DNA of 64,000 nt from Melastoma dodecandrum. Taxonomy: Eukaryota; Streptophyta; Magnoliopsida; Myrtales; Melastomataceae. This document shows positions 16,958 to 25,197 of the stretch, one piece after another; position 1 is the stretch's first letter, and each line of letters begins with the position of its first letter. Below the pieces are notes generated by a model. It made no database searches, had not been told where the DNA came from, and saw only the letters and a program-made list of their open reading frames with translations. Both the position numbers and the translations under genes were made by a program. The stretch spans positions 372,001-436,000 of the forward strand of contig JARUPY010000090.1 in the NCBI GenBank assembly GCA_029817715.1, read 5' to 3'.

Positions 16958-18250
16958 ATGCAGACCAGCTTCGATCCCGAGCTTCTCGAACGACCCGCCT
17001 TCGCGTCGAGCGAGAAGGTCATCCGCAAATGCGTGCATTGCGGCTTCTGCACCGCCACCTGCCCGACCTTCGTGCTGCTCGGCGAGGAGAACGATTCGCC
17101 GCGCGGGCGCATCTATCTGATGAAGGACATGCTGGAGAACGACCGGCCGGCGGATGCCGAGACGGTGAAGCACATCGACCGCTGTCTCTCCTGCCTCGCG
17201 TGCATGACGACCTGCCCGTCGGGCGTGAACTACATGCACCTCGTCGATCACGCCCGCGCGCATATCGCCAAGACCTACAAGCGTCCGCTGATGGACCGGC
17301 TGACGCGGACCATGCTCGGGCTGGTGCTGCCCCATCCGGCGCGGTTCCGACTGGCGCTGCAGGGCGCGCGCCTCGCCAAGCCGTTCGCGGGCCTGCTGCC
17401 CAAACAGATTGGGGCGATGCTGAAGATGGCGCCGCGGTCGCTGCCGGCGCCCGGCCGAAGCGGCCTGCCGTCCGTGCACAAAGCCGCGGGCACGAAGACG
17501 ATGCGCGTCGGCCTGCTCACCGGCTGCGCGCAGCAGGTGCTCGATCCCGCCATCAACGAGGCGACGATCCGCCTGCTCACGCGGCACGGCGTCGAGGTGG
17601 TGGTGGTGAGCGGCGTCGGCTGCTGCGGCGCGCTGCAGCACCACATGGGCCAGGAGGACGCCTCGCATGCGATGGCCGCGGCGAACGTCCGTGCCTTCAT
17701 GGCCGAGAAGCGGGCGCGGGGTCTCGACCACATCGTCATCAACACGTCGGGCTGCGGCACGACGCTGAAGGATTACGGCTTCATGCTGCGCGAGCACCCG
17801 GATATCGCCGCCGACGCGGCGGAGGTGTCGGCGTTGTCGCGCGACGTCAGCGAGATCCTGGCCGAATTGCCGATCGCGCCTGTCGGCAATCTGCCGAAGC
17901 TGCGCGTGACCTACCATTCCGCGTGCTCGCTGCAGCACGGGCAGAAGGTGACGAAGACGCCGATGGAGGTGCTCGCGAGGGCCGGCTTCGAGGTCACGCC
18001 GGTGCCGGAGGGCCACATCTGCTGCGGCTCGGCCGGAACCTACAACCTGCTGCAGCCGGAGATCGCCGACCAGCTGAAGGCGCGCAAGGCGAAGAACATC
18101 GAAACGACCCGCCCCGACGTAGTCGCGGCCGGCAACATCGGCTGCATCGTGCAGATCGGCAGCGCCGTCGGCGTGCCGGTGGTGCAGACGGTGCAGCTCG
18201 TCGACTGGGCGACGGGCGGTCCGCGGCCGCCGGGGCTGGGCGCGGCCTGA
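16958..18250 (+). CDS. glcF: Glycolate oxidase iron-sulfur subunit
   Basis: 430-residue protein carrying two 4Fe-4S motifs, CVHCGFCTATCP (near residue 25) and CLSCLACMTTCP (near 76), followed by two CCG-type domains (GVGCCGAL and ICCGSAGTYN). This is the electron-transfer subunit of glycolate dehydrogenase, which oxidises glycolate to glyoxylate with GlcD and GlcE. Those partners are not adjacent downstream; a hisE gene lies on the other strand upstream, so glcDE must be elsewhere if present. The ATG at 16958 is preceded by CCAGAG. The stop overlaps the next start (TGATG). Confidence 0.92.
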   Translation: MQTSFDPELLERPAFASSEKVIRKCVHCGFCTATCPTFVLLGEENDSPRGRIYLMKDMLENDRPADAETVKHIDRCLSCLACMTTCPSGVNYMHLVDHARAHIAKTYKRPLMDRLTRTMLGLVLPHPARFRLALQGARLAKPFAGLLPKQIGAMLKMAPRSLPAPGRSGLPSVHKAAGTKTMRVGLLTGCAQQVLDPAINEATIRLLTRHGVEVVVVSGVGCCGALQHHMGQEDASHAMAAANVRAFMAEKRARGLDHIVINTSGCGTTLKDYGFMLREHPDIAADAAEVSALSRDVSEILAELPIAPVGNLPKLRVTYHSACSLQHGQKVTKTPMEVLARAGFEVTPVPEGHICCGSAGTYNLLQPEIADQLKARKAKNIETTRPDVVAAGNIGCIVQIGSAVGVPVVQTVQLVDWATGGPRPPGLGAA

Positions 18251-18666
18251 TGGCGCAGCCGCTCTGCCGCGGCCTGCTCGCCGCGGTCTTTGTGCTGGCG
18301 CCCGGCCTCGCCGGGGCGCAGGACGCGCCGCCCGGCCCGAAGCTGCCCGACATGCCGAGCCTGCGCCAGAAGGGCAGCGACGACCCGACCAAGCCGGCCG
18401 GCGCCCTGCCGCCGCCGGCCCGGCCGGCGCCGAAGCCCGAGGAGAAGAAGCCGGAGCCGGCCAGAAAGGCCGAGCCGAAGAAGGCCGAGCCGAAGAAGCC
18501 CGAGGCCAAGACCAAGAGCGGGGCGACCAAGGCCGAGGCGAAGCCGGCGAAGGGGAGCGGCAGGAAGGCCGCGAAGGGCGGGACGAAGCGTGCGCCGCCC
18601 CACGCCGCCGGCAAGCGTGCCGCCGCTAAGCCGAAGGCGGCAGCCCGGGGCAGGAAGAAGCGCTGA
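18250..18666 (+). CDS. Exported Lys/Pro/Ala-rich protein
   Basis: 138 residues starting within the glcF stop codon (TGATG), so translation is coupled. Residues 1-23 are a signal peptide ending in AGA. The remainder is almost entirely low complexity: a Pro-rich part (PPPARPAPKPEEKK) followed by repeated KAEPKK and AKP units, strongly basic. Such tails occur in proteins that bind DNA, polyphosphate or cell wall, but I cannot assign a family. The periplasmic location inferred from the signal peptide makes electrostatic binding to envelope polymers plausible. No other domain is visible. Confidence 0.65.
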   Translation: MAQPLCRGLLAAVFVLAPGLAGAQDAPPGPKLPDMPSLRQKGSDDPTKPAGALPPPARPAPKPEEKKPEPARKAEPKKAEPKKPEAKTKSGATKAEAKPAKGSGRKAAKGGTKRAPPHAAGKRAAAKPKAAARGRKKR

Positions 18667-18690
18667 GCGAGTCGTGGTACGCTCGCCTCG

Positions 18691-19257
18691 ATGACCTTCC
18701 AAGGCAGCCAGCAGCACCTCGACGCAGCCGCCTTCCTCGCCTGGCGCGAGGCGGCGACGGGCGACGCGCGCTACGAGCTCCTCGACGGCGGCGTCCACGC
18801 GATGGGCGCCGAGCGGGCCGAGCATGCCCGCGTGAAGAACGCCGCGCTGCGCGAGCTCGAGCAGGGGATCGCCGCCGCCGGCCTGCCGTGCGAGGCGTTT
18901 CCGGACGGGATGGCGGTCAAGGTCGACGACACCAACGTCTTCGAGCCCGACGTCACCGTGCGCTGCGGCGCGCCGCTGCCCGGCGAGACGATCCTCATTG
19001 ACGATCCGATGATCGTCGTCGAGGTCGCCTCGCCCTCGACGCAGCGCGTCGACGTCTTCGTCAAGCTCTCACGCTACTTTCGCAACCCGAGCATCCGGCA
19101 TTATCTGATCGTCGTGCCGGCCGGCCGTGTCGTCGTCCACCACCGGCGGGTCGGCGATCGTATCGAGGCGGCGAGCCACGAGGCCGGCGTGATCCATCTC
19201 GATCCGCCCGGGCTCGCGCTCGATGTGGCCCGGCTGTTTCCTACACCGGCACCCTGA
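18691..19257 (+). CDS. Uma2 family (DUF820) restriction-endonuclease-like protein
   Basis: 188-residue protein with the PD-(D/E)xK nuclease fold of the Uma2/DUF820 family: RYELLDGGVH near residue 27, EPDVTVRCG near 86, and VVEVASPSTQ plus D-x-K-x3-Y near 110-125 supply the probable metal-binding acids and Lys. Physiological role is unknown for the family, which is abundant in cyanobacteria and present in many alphaproteobacteria. The gene starts 24 bp after the Lys-rich gene and its end overlaps the convergent DNA ligase gene by 17 bp. Confidence 0.8.
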   Translation: MTFQGSQQHLDAAAFLAWREAATGDARYELLDGGVHAMGAERAEHARVKNAALRELEQGIAAAGLPCEAFPDGMAVKVDDTNVFEPDVTVRCGAPLPGETILIDDPMIVVEVASPSTQRVDVFVKLSRYFRNPSIRHYLIVVPAGRVVVHHRRVGDRIEAASHEAGVIHLDPPGLALDVARLFPTPAP

Positions 19258-21037
19258 GCAGCGCCTCCAGCGTCTCGATGCGGTCGGCCTCGCGCGCGGG
19301 CTTGTCCCAGCGGATGCGGGCGACGCGCGGGAAGCGCATGGCGACGCCGGACTTGTGGCGGGTCGAGCGGTTCAGCCCCTCGAAGGCGATCTCGAGCACG
19401 AGCCCCGCGTCCTTGCCGTGCACCACCTCGCGCACCGGGCCGAAGCGGTTCGTCGTATTGTTGCGGACGAAACGATCGAGCTGCGCCAGCTCCTCGTCGG
19501 TGAAGCCGAAATAGGCCTTGCCGACGGGCACCAGCGCCTCGCCCTCTTCATCCGTGCGCCAGACGCCGAACGTGTAGTCGGAGTAGAACGACGAGCGCTT
19601 ACCGTGCCCGCGCTGCGCGTACATCATCACCGCGTCGACCGTGAACGGGTCGCGCTTCCATTTGTACCAAAGCCCCTTCGGGCGACCGGGCACGTAGGGC
19701 GAGTCGGCGCGCTTCAGCATCAGCCCCTCGATCGCCTCGGCATCGGGCCCGGCGCCGGCCCCCGCCGGGTTCTTTCGTGCCTGCGCAAGATCGTCCCAGG
19801 TTTGGAAGGAAACGATCGGCGAGAGGTCGAGCCGCTCGTGCGCTGCCTCGTCGACGAACGCTGCGAGCTTCGCGCGCCTTCCGCCGAAGGGCAGGGGGCG
19901 CAGGTCCTCGCCGTCGAGCGTCAGCAGGTCGTAGGCGCGGATCGCGGCGGGATAGTCGGCGAGCAGCTTCATCGAGACGGTGCGCCGGTTCAGCCGCTGC
20001 TGCAGCACGCCGAACGGCTGCACGAGGCCGTCGCGCACGACGAGCAGCTCGCCGTCGAGCGAGAAGCGCGCGTGCGGCAGGTCCGCCAGCATCTGCGTCA
20101 GGTCGGGGAAGGTCTCGGAGATGTCCTCGCCAGTCCGCGAGTACAGCCGTGTCGCAAGGCGGTCGTCGGCGTCGAGGCCGCGCGTCGCCTGCACGCGGAT
20201 GCCGTCCCACTTCCACTCGGCGGTGAACAGCGTCGGGTCCTCGACCTCGATGTCGCGCGCCTCCAGCGGGTGCGCGAGCATCGCGGGGTGGAAGGGCGCG
20301 GGGTCGATCGCGTCGGGCTTGTCGGCATGCCCCTCGACCCAGGCGAACAGGTCGAGGTAGGGCGGCGCCAGCCCGTGCCAGACCTCCTCGATCTCGTTTG
20401 CCGCCTTGCCGCCGAGCGCCGCCACCGCGGTCTTGGCGAGCCGCGCCGAGACGCCGATGCGCAGCGAGCCGGTGATGAGCTTCAGCAACGCCCAGCGCCC
20501 GTTCTCGTCGAGCGCGTCGAGCCAGCCGGCGATGACGCGCGGCAGGTCGAGCTTGCCGGAGGTCGACAGTGTCGCGACGACGTCGGAGAGGTGGAGGGCT
20601 TCTTCTCCTTCTCCCGCTTGCGGGAGAAGGTGGCCCGACGCAGTCGGGTCGGATGAGGGATCGTGCCGCTCGCCGGGATCGTCGTCCGAGAAGCGGGAGG
20701 GCCCCTCATCCGACCTCGATTCGCGAGGCCACCTTCCCCCGCCAGCGGGAGAAGGAGAGCGCGGCGGCGCCGGCCACAGCAGGGCGACGGTCTCGGAGAG
20801 GTCGCCGACGTAATCGTAGGACAGCCCGAAGAGGTACGGATCGACCCGCGTCGCGATCAGCGCGCGGATCAGGTTCGGCTTGGCGTGCTGGAACGACAGC
20901 GCGCCGGTCAGCGCGGCGAGCGCATAGCCCCGCTCCGGATCCGGCACCGAGCGGAAATAGTCCGTCATCAGGCGAAGCTTGTTGTTGCGGCCGGGCTCGT
21001 AGCTGAGCCTGTCGAGAAGCTGCGCGAAGCGGTTCAT
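19241..21037 (-). CDS. ATP-dependent DNA ligase with in-frame palindromic repeat insertion
   Basis: 598-residue ATP-dependent ligase of the type found with the ligase-associated DNA damage response genes. The adenylation motif KWDG (Lys about residue 276) is followed by SRTGEDISETFPDL, DGELLV and, near the C-terminus, GLMLKRADSPYVPGR and WYKWKRD. It joins nicks in DNA, probably after repair processing by the partner helicase and exonuclease at 28.2-31.0 and 32.1-33.1 kb. Residues about 93-146 are not ligase sequence: they are the translation of a head-to-head pair of intergenic-type repeats (20605-20757) inserted in frame in the N-terminal DNA-binding domain. Without it the length (about 545) fits the family. 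The ATG at 21037 is chosen over one six codons upstream. Confidence 0.9.
   Translation of the reverse strand: MNRFAQLLDRLSYEPGRNNKLRLMTDYFRSVPDPERGYALAALTGALSFQHAKPNLIRALIATRVDPYLFGLSYDYVGDLSETVALLWPAPPRSPSPAGGGRWPRESRSDEGPSRFSDDDPGERHDPSSDPTASGHLLPQAGEGEEALHLSDVVATLSTSGKLDLPRVIAGWLDALDENGRWALLKLITGSLRIGVSARLAKTAVAALGGKAANEIEEVWHGLAPPYLDLFAWVEGHADKPDAIDPAPFHPAMLAHPLEARDIEVEDPTLFTAEWKWDGIRVQATRGLDADDRLATRLYSRTGEDISETFPDLTQMLADLPHARFSLDGELLVVRDGLVQPFGVLQQRLNRRTVSMKLLADYPAAIRAYDLLTLDGEDLRPLPFGGRRAKLAAFVDEAAHERLDLSPIVSFQTWDDLAQARKNPAGAGAGPDAEAIEGLMLKRADSPYVPGRPKGLWYKWKRDPFTVDAVMMYAQRGHGKRSSFYSDYTFGVWRTDEEGEALVPVGKAYFGFTDEELAQLDRFVRNNTTNRFGPVREVVHGKDAGLVLEIAFEGLNRSTRHKSGVAMRFPRVARIRWDKPAREADRIETLEALLRVPV
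20605..20757. repeat. REPIN-like inverted repeat pair inside the DNA ligase gene
   Basis: Two copies of a double-hairpin repeat face each other: 20605-20659 and 20702-20757, separated by 42 bp. Each copy has an outer hairpin with arms CTTCTCCCGC / GCGGGAGAAG and an inner one of the form CCCGACG...GTCGGG, ending in TCGGATGAGGG. The element keeps the ligase reading frame open and has no in-frame stop on the coding strand. Confidence 0.9.
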
Positions 21038-21097
21038 GCGAGGGCAGATGTGCACACGGCACGCACCGGCGACAAGCGGCGCCAGCGGCCGGTCCTC

Positions 21098-21313
21098 TCA
21101 GGAGGCGTCCGCCAGCGCTCTCAGCGCGTCCAGCGTGAGCAGGCCGTCCCGCTCGGAGAACACCTGCACATCCCGGCCTTGCGCCAGGAGCTCTTCGACC
21201 TTGGACAGCGCATCCGGCGCGGTCTGGGCCGGGAAGCTCTCTCGGCTGCACGCGCTTTTCGCCTGAACGACGAACCTGGCAAGCGGCTCTGTCGGCTTGA
21301 ACGGGCGGGGCAT
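21098..21313 (-). CDS. Small hypothetical protein
   Basis: 71 residues, soluble, with two Cys-free helices predicted by eye at the C-terminus (PDALSKVEELLAQG and LLTLDALRALAD). I do not recognise the family. The ATG at 21313 is preferred; the longer reading upstream is Arg-rich and looks non-coding. It lies 60 bp upstream of the ligase gene on the same strand, so the two could be co-transcribed. Confidence 0.5.
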   Translation of the reverse strand: MPRPFKPTEPLARFVVQAKSACSRESFPAQTAPDALSKVEELLAQGRDVQVFSERDGLLTLDALRALADAS

Positions 21314-21404
21314 GGTCGCGACAAGTCTCTTATAGATCGCTGTTGCGAGGGTCCGGAATATGGATGTCGCGGGACGACGATTCGTCAACCGCGGCCGGCC
21401 TGAC

Positions 21405-22301
21405 CTACTTCCCCATCTTCTGATGCAGCGCGTCGAGCGCGGCCTGCGCCGCCGCGATGCGGTCGGCATTGCCGATTGCCTTGGCGAGGGTGAGCCGGCG
21501 CTGCATCAGCTTCTCGGCCTCGTCCTTGCGGCCGTCCTCGAAGGCGAGGACGCCGAGCTGGAACAGGCTCTCGTCGACCTTGGCGGCGTCGTTCGCGGTC
21601 GTCGCGATGTCGAGCACGCGCTCGAGGCTGGCGCGGGCGGCGGCGTGGTCGCCGAGCGCGTATTCGTTCTGCGCGAGGTTGACGAGGCCGGCGATCAGGA
21701 GCGGCGAGTGGGCGCCGTGCAGGATGGCGCCGGCGGCCAGCACCTTCTGGTTCAGGTCGCGCGCGGCGGCGTAGTCCTTCATCTCGTGCAGGCAGTAGGC
21801 GATCTGCTGCTCGGTGCCGAGCTTCTGGTCCTCGCTGACGCCGTTCGCGGTCGTCATGAAGGTGATCGACTTGCGGTAGTGCGGGATCGCGTCGAGACAG
21901 TCCTGCTTGGCGAGATAGAGGTTGCCGACGTCGTACTCGAGGTGCATGCGCTCCTTCGGCTCGAGGAAGGGCTGCGTCGCGTCGATCGTCAGCGCGTTCT
22001 CGCCGTGGCGGATCGCATCGTCGATGGGGCCGACCTTGGCCTCGATCACCGCGCGCAGGTGATCGATGCGCCCGGCATCGCGCGAGCCCGGCGCGGCATC
22101 GACGAGGTCGAGCTTGGTCAGCGTGTCGCTGGCGCTGAGCCGCGAGTCCGGGTTCATGATGAGGTCGTGCAGCGCCTTGATCTTGTCGCTCGCCGTCTCG
22201 GCCGCAGCCGGCCCGGCGAGGATCGCCGCGAGCAGCGCGATCCCCATGAGCGAGATGCCCATGAGCGCGGCTGACAGACGTGGGATCCTCGGCATCGGCA
22301 T
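21405..22301 (-). CDS. Exported TPR-repeat protein
   Basis: 298 residues with an N-terminal signal segment (residues 8-34, ending AAA) and a helical body containing tetratricopeptide-like repeats, most clearly around residues 118-150 (YDVGNLYLAKQDCLDAIPHY), 165-190, 205-235 and 240-275. TPR domains mediate protein-protein contacts; here this would be in the periplasm. No enzymatic domain is visible. The gene is divergent from the ABC transporter genes, separated by a 96-bp promoter region. Confidence 0.75.
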   Translation of the reverse strand: MPMPRIPRLSAALMGISLMGIALLAAILAGPAAAETASDKIKALHDLIMNPDSRLSASDTLTKLDLVDAAPGSRDAGRIDHLRAVIEAKVGPIDDAIRHGENALTIDATQPFLEPKERMHLEYDVGNLYLAKQDCLDAIPHYRKSITFMTTANGVSEDQKLGTEQQIAYCLHEMKDYAAARDLNQKVLAAGAILHGAHSPLLIAGLVNLAQNEYALGDHAAARASLERVLDIATTANDAAKVDESLFQLGVLAFEDGRKDEAEKLMQRRLTLAKAIGNADRIAAAQAALDALHQKMGK

Positions 22302-22397
22302 GCGACCTTTTTCTTAAAGCGACCCACCGGACCGCGCCGTTCACCGCCCGTCAAGCCGCCAGAGATAAGCTCGATCAAGCCTTCGCGAGCCCCCGCC

Positions 22398-23132
22398 ATG
22401 GACGCCCTCAAGATCACCGGCCTCACGAAGGCCTACGACAAGCCGGCGGTGCGCGGGCTCGACCTCTCGCTGCGCGCCGGCGAGTTCTACGCGCTGCTCG
22501 GTCCCAACGGCGCCGGCAAGACGACGAGCCTGCGCATGACGGCCGGCCTGCTGCGGCCGGACGCCGGGCACATCTCGATCTTCGGCATCGACGCGCTGAA
22601 GGACCCGGTCGCGGCCAAGCGCATCACCGCCTGGGTGCCCGACGAGCCGCTCGTCTACGACAAGCTGACGCCGGTCGAGTACCTCGAATTCGTCGCGGGG
22701 CTATGGCAGGTCGAGGCGACTGCCGCCGCGAAGGCGGCCGACGCCCTGCTCGACCAGCTCGGCCTCGGCCCGCACGCGCGCGAGCGCTGCGGCGGCTTCT
22801 CGAAGGGCATGCGCCAGAAGGTGGCGCTCGCCGGCGCGCTGGTGCACGATCCGCGCCTCATCATCCTCGACGAGCCGCTCACCGGCCTCGATGCCGCCGC
22901 CGCCCGCCAGGTGAAGACGATCCTCATCGATCGCGTGCGCGCCGGCGCCACCGTTCTGATGACCACCCACATCCTCGAGGTCGCCGAGCGGATGGCCGAG
23001 CGCATCGGCATCATCGCCGAGGGCCGCCTCATCGCCGAGGGCACGCTCGCCGAGCTGCGCGCCCGGACGGCCGGCGCGGGCGGCGACGCGAGCCTGGAGG
23101 ACATCTTTCTGGGGCTGGTGGAGGCGGCTTAG
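22398..23132 (+). CDS. ABC transporter ATP-binding protein
   Basis: 244-residue ATPase subunit of an ABC-2 type exporter. Walker A GPNGAGKTT is near residue 35, the Q-loop-like segment near 80, the signature FSKGMRQK near 134 (in place of LSGGQ, typical of ABC-2 exporters), and Walker B LIILDEP near 153 followed by the H-loop TTH. The membrane partner is encoded at 23649-25178, separated by an orphan antitoxin gene on the other strand, an unusual interruption of the pair. Cargo cannot be inferred. Confidence 0.9.
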   Translation: MDALKITGLTKAYDKPAVRGLDLSLRAGEFYALLGPNGAGKTTSLRMTAGLLRPDAGHISIFGIDALKDPVAAKRITAWVPDEPLVYDKLTPVEYLEFVAGLWQVEATAAAKAADALLDQLGLGPHARERCGGFSKGMRQKVALAGALVHDPRLIILDEPLTGLDAAAARQVKTILIDRVRAGATVLMTTHILEVAERMAERIGIIAEGRLIAEGTLAELRARTAGAGGDASLEDIFLGLVEAA

Positions 23133-23157
23133 GCTTATCGGCTCCCGCCTTTTTCGT

Positions 23158-23499
23158 TCAGCATCTCCGATCGGCGCGCTGCGACTCGCGCAAGGCCTCG
23201 ACCGTCTCGGCATTCGGCACCTCGAGCGGAAAAGGGAACGCCTGCTCGCTGACGACGCGCCCGAGGAAAACACGTACGGCCTCGGGAAGCGAAATCCCGA
23301 TCTTGGCGAGCGTCGCGTTGGCCTCGCGCTTCAGCTCGTCCTTGACGCGGATGTTGAGCATGGACGTCTTGAACTCCTCGGGCGCGCTCGCTCGGTGACG
23401 CGTGACCTTGCGAGCGCCGGCCTTCGGCGGCACTCGGTCTGCGACCGCGCCTTGGGCGAGGGGCCCTGTGATGGCCTTCTTCGAAGCCTTGCTTGGCAT
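23158..23499 (-). CDS. RelB/DinJ-like antitoxin, C-terminus truncated, no toxin partner
   Basis: 113 residues. The centre, MLNIRVKDELKREANATL and the following GISLPEAVRVFL, is the ribbon-helix-helix DNA-binding domain of RelB/DinJ antitoxins, here preceded by an unusual 46-residue basic N-terminal extension (start at 23499) rather than starting at the inner Met. After FPLEVPNAETVEALRESQ the protein ends abruptly at DRRC, where family members continue for about 20 residues that bind the toxin. No RelE/YafQ toxin gene follows: the ABC ATPase gene ends 25 bp away on the other strand. It looks like an orphaned remnant, either decayed or retained as a regulator. Confidence 0.7.
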   Translation of the reverse strand: MPSKASKKAITGPLAQGAVADRVPPKAGARKVTRHRASAPEEFKTSMLNIRVKDELKREANATLAKIGISLPEAVRVFLGRVVSEQAFPFPLEVPNAETVEALRESQRADRRC

Positions 23500-23648
23500 G
23501 TCCGGTCTCTCGATGGATCCAGGCTTATGTAATACATAGCGCAGTAACTGGAAAGCGCGGGCGCGGCCTCGGGCCTGAGCAGCGCCGCAAATTCATCTCG
23601 CATCAAGGCGGCGGGGTTATCCTCGCGCCGACGCACCCGGACCCGCCG

Positions 23649-25178
23649 ATGAGCCTCGCCTTCTTCGCCCGCCACGAGCTGCGCCTCGCCTGGCGCGACG
23701 CGCTGATGATGCTGCAGGGCGGCCGCCAGCGGCGCGGCGCCCTCGCGGCCGGCGCTCTGGCAGTCTTCGTCGTCGTCCTGCATCTCGTCGCCTACGCGCT
23801 GATCGCGCCGCAGGAGGCGCTGCTTCGCGCACCCGACAAGGCGTTCCTCGTCGCCATCACCGGCTCGGCGCTGCTCGCCTGGACGCTGCTCCTGTCGCAG
23901 GCGATGGAGACGGTGACGCGCTCGTTCTACGCTCGCGCCGATCTCGACTTGATCCTGTCGTCGCCGGCGCCGGCGGCGCGGCTGTTCGCCGTCCGCATCG
24001 CGGCGAACGGGCTTGCCGCGGCCGCGATGGCGGCGCTGCTGATCGGGCCGGCGGTCGACGTCGCCGCCTACCTCGTCGGCCCGCGGCTGCTATCCGCCTA
24101 TGTCGTCGTCGTCGCGATGGGCGTGTCGGCCGCGGCGGCGGCGGTGGCGCTCACCGCGCTGATGTTCCGCCTCGTCGGGCCGAAGCGCACGCGGCTCGTC
24201 GCGCAGATCGCGGCGGCGATCGTCGGCGCCGGCTTCGTGGTCGGCATCCAGATCGCCGCGGTGGCCTCGGCCGGCAGCCTGTCGCGCAGCACGCTGCTCG
24301 CCTCGCCTGCCGTCATCGCCGCCGCACCAGATCCCGCAAGCCCGTTGTGGCTGCCGGCGCGCGCGGCCCTCGGCGACGTGGCGTCCACCGCCTGGCTGCT
24401 CGTCGCCGCCGCCCTCCTGCTCGCCGCGGCGATCACGGTCACCGCGCCGGCCTTCGCGCACGACGCGATGACCGTCGCGAGCCTCGCCGAGGCGCCGGCG
24501 GCACAGGGCAGGGCGCGGGCGTTCCGCCGGCGCTCGCGCGCGCAGACGCTGCGGGTGAAGGAATGGCGGCTGCTCTGGCGCGATCCTTGGCTGGTGTCGC
24601 AGAGCCTGATGCAGATCCTCTACCTGCTGCCGCCGGCCGTGCTCCTTTGGCGCGACTTCGGCACGGGGGCCGAGCGGCTCGTCGTTCTGGCGCCGGTGCT
24701 CGTCATGGCGGCGGGCCAGCTCGCCGGCGGTCTCGCCTGGCTCGCGCTTTCGGGCGAGGATGCGCCCGATCTCGTCGCCACCGCGCCGATCGCGCCGCGC
24801 GCGGTCCTGCGGGCGAAGATCGAGGCGGTGCTGGCCGCCGTCGCGCTGCCGGTGCTGCCGATCGCCGTCGCGCTCGTCCCGGCGGCGCCGCGCGTCGCCC
24901 TCGTCACGCTGATCGGCGCGACCTTGTCGGCGGCGGGCGCCTGCGCGGTGCAGTTCTTCTTCCGCGCCCAGGCCAAGCGCACCAACTTCCGGCGCCGCCA
25001 GACCTCGTCGCGCTTCGCCACGATCGCCGAGGCCTTCGTGTCGATCACGGTGGCCGGCGCCGCCGGCCTCGCCGCCGCCGGCTACTTCGCCGAGGCGACG
25101 GCGCCGCTGGTGATCACCGTGATCGTGCTCTTCGCCTCGCGCGCCATGGGCAAGCCGGCCGAGGGCGCGCTGGCCTGA
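23649..25178 (+). CDS. ABC transporter permease
   Basis: 509-residue membrane protein, partner of the ATPase at 22398-23132. About twelve hydrophobic segments can be counted, including residues 29-50, 65-85, 115-140, 155-185 and 195-220 in the first half and several at the C-terminus, with the long cytoplasmic loop in the middle (AEAPAAQGRARAFRRRSRAQ). The ATG at 23649 gives the usual cytoplasmic lead; an upstream in-frame start would add non-conserved residues. Probably an exporter of the ABC-2 superfamily; cargo unknown. Confidence 0.85.
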   Translation: MSLAFFARHELRLAWRDALMMLQGGRQRRGALAAGALAVFVVVLHLVAYALIAPQEALLRAPDKAFLVAITGSALLAWTLLLSQAMETVTRSFYARADLDLILSSPAPAARLFAVRIAANGLAAAAMAALLIGPAVDVAAYLVGPRLLSAYVVVVAMGVSAAAAAVALTALMFRLVGPKRTRLVAQIAAAIVGAGFVVGIQIAAVASAGSLSRSTLLASPAVIAAAPDPASPLWLPARAALGDVASTAWLLVAAALLLAAAITVTAPAFAHDAMTVASLAEAPAAQGRARAFRRRSRAQTLRVKEWRLLWRDPWLVSQSLMQILYLLPPAVLLWRDFGTGAERLVVLAPVLVMAAGQLAGGLAWLALSGEDAPDLVATAPIAPRAVLRAKIEAVLAAVALPVLPIAVALVPAAPRVALVTLIGATLSAAGACAVQFFFRAQAKRTNFRRRQTSSRFATIAEAFVSITVAGAAGLAAAGYFAEATAPLVITVIVLFASRAMGKPAEGALA

Positions 25179-25197
25179 GCCTGCCTTCCGCGGCGGA

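Noticed and set aside
19777..20226. Arg-rich plus-strand ORF within the ligase gene
   Set aside because: Shadow of the ligase coding strand.
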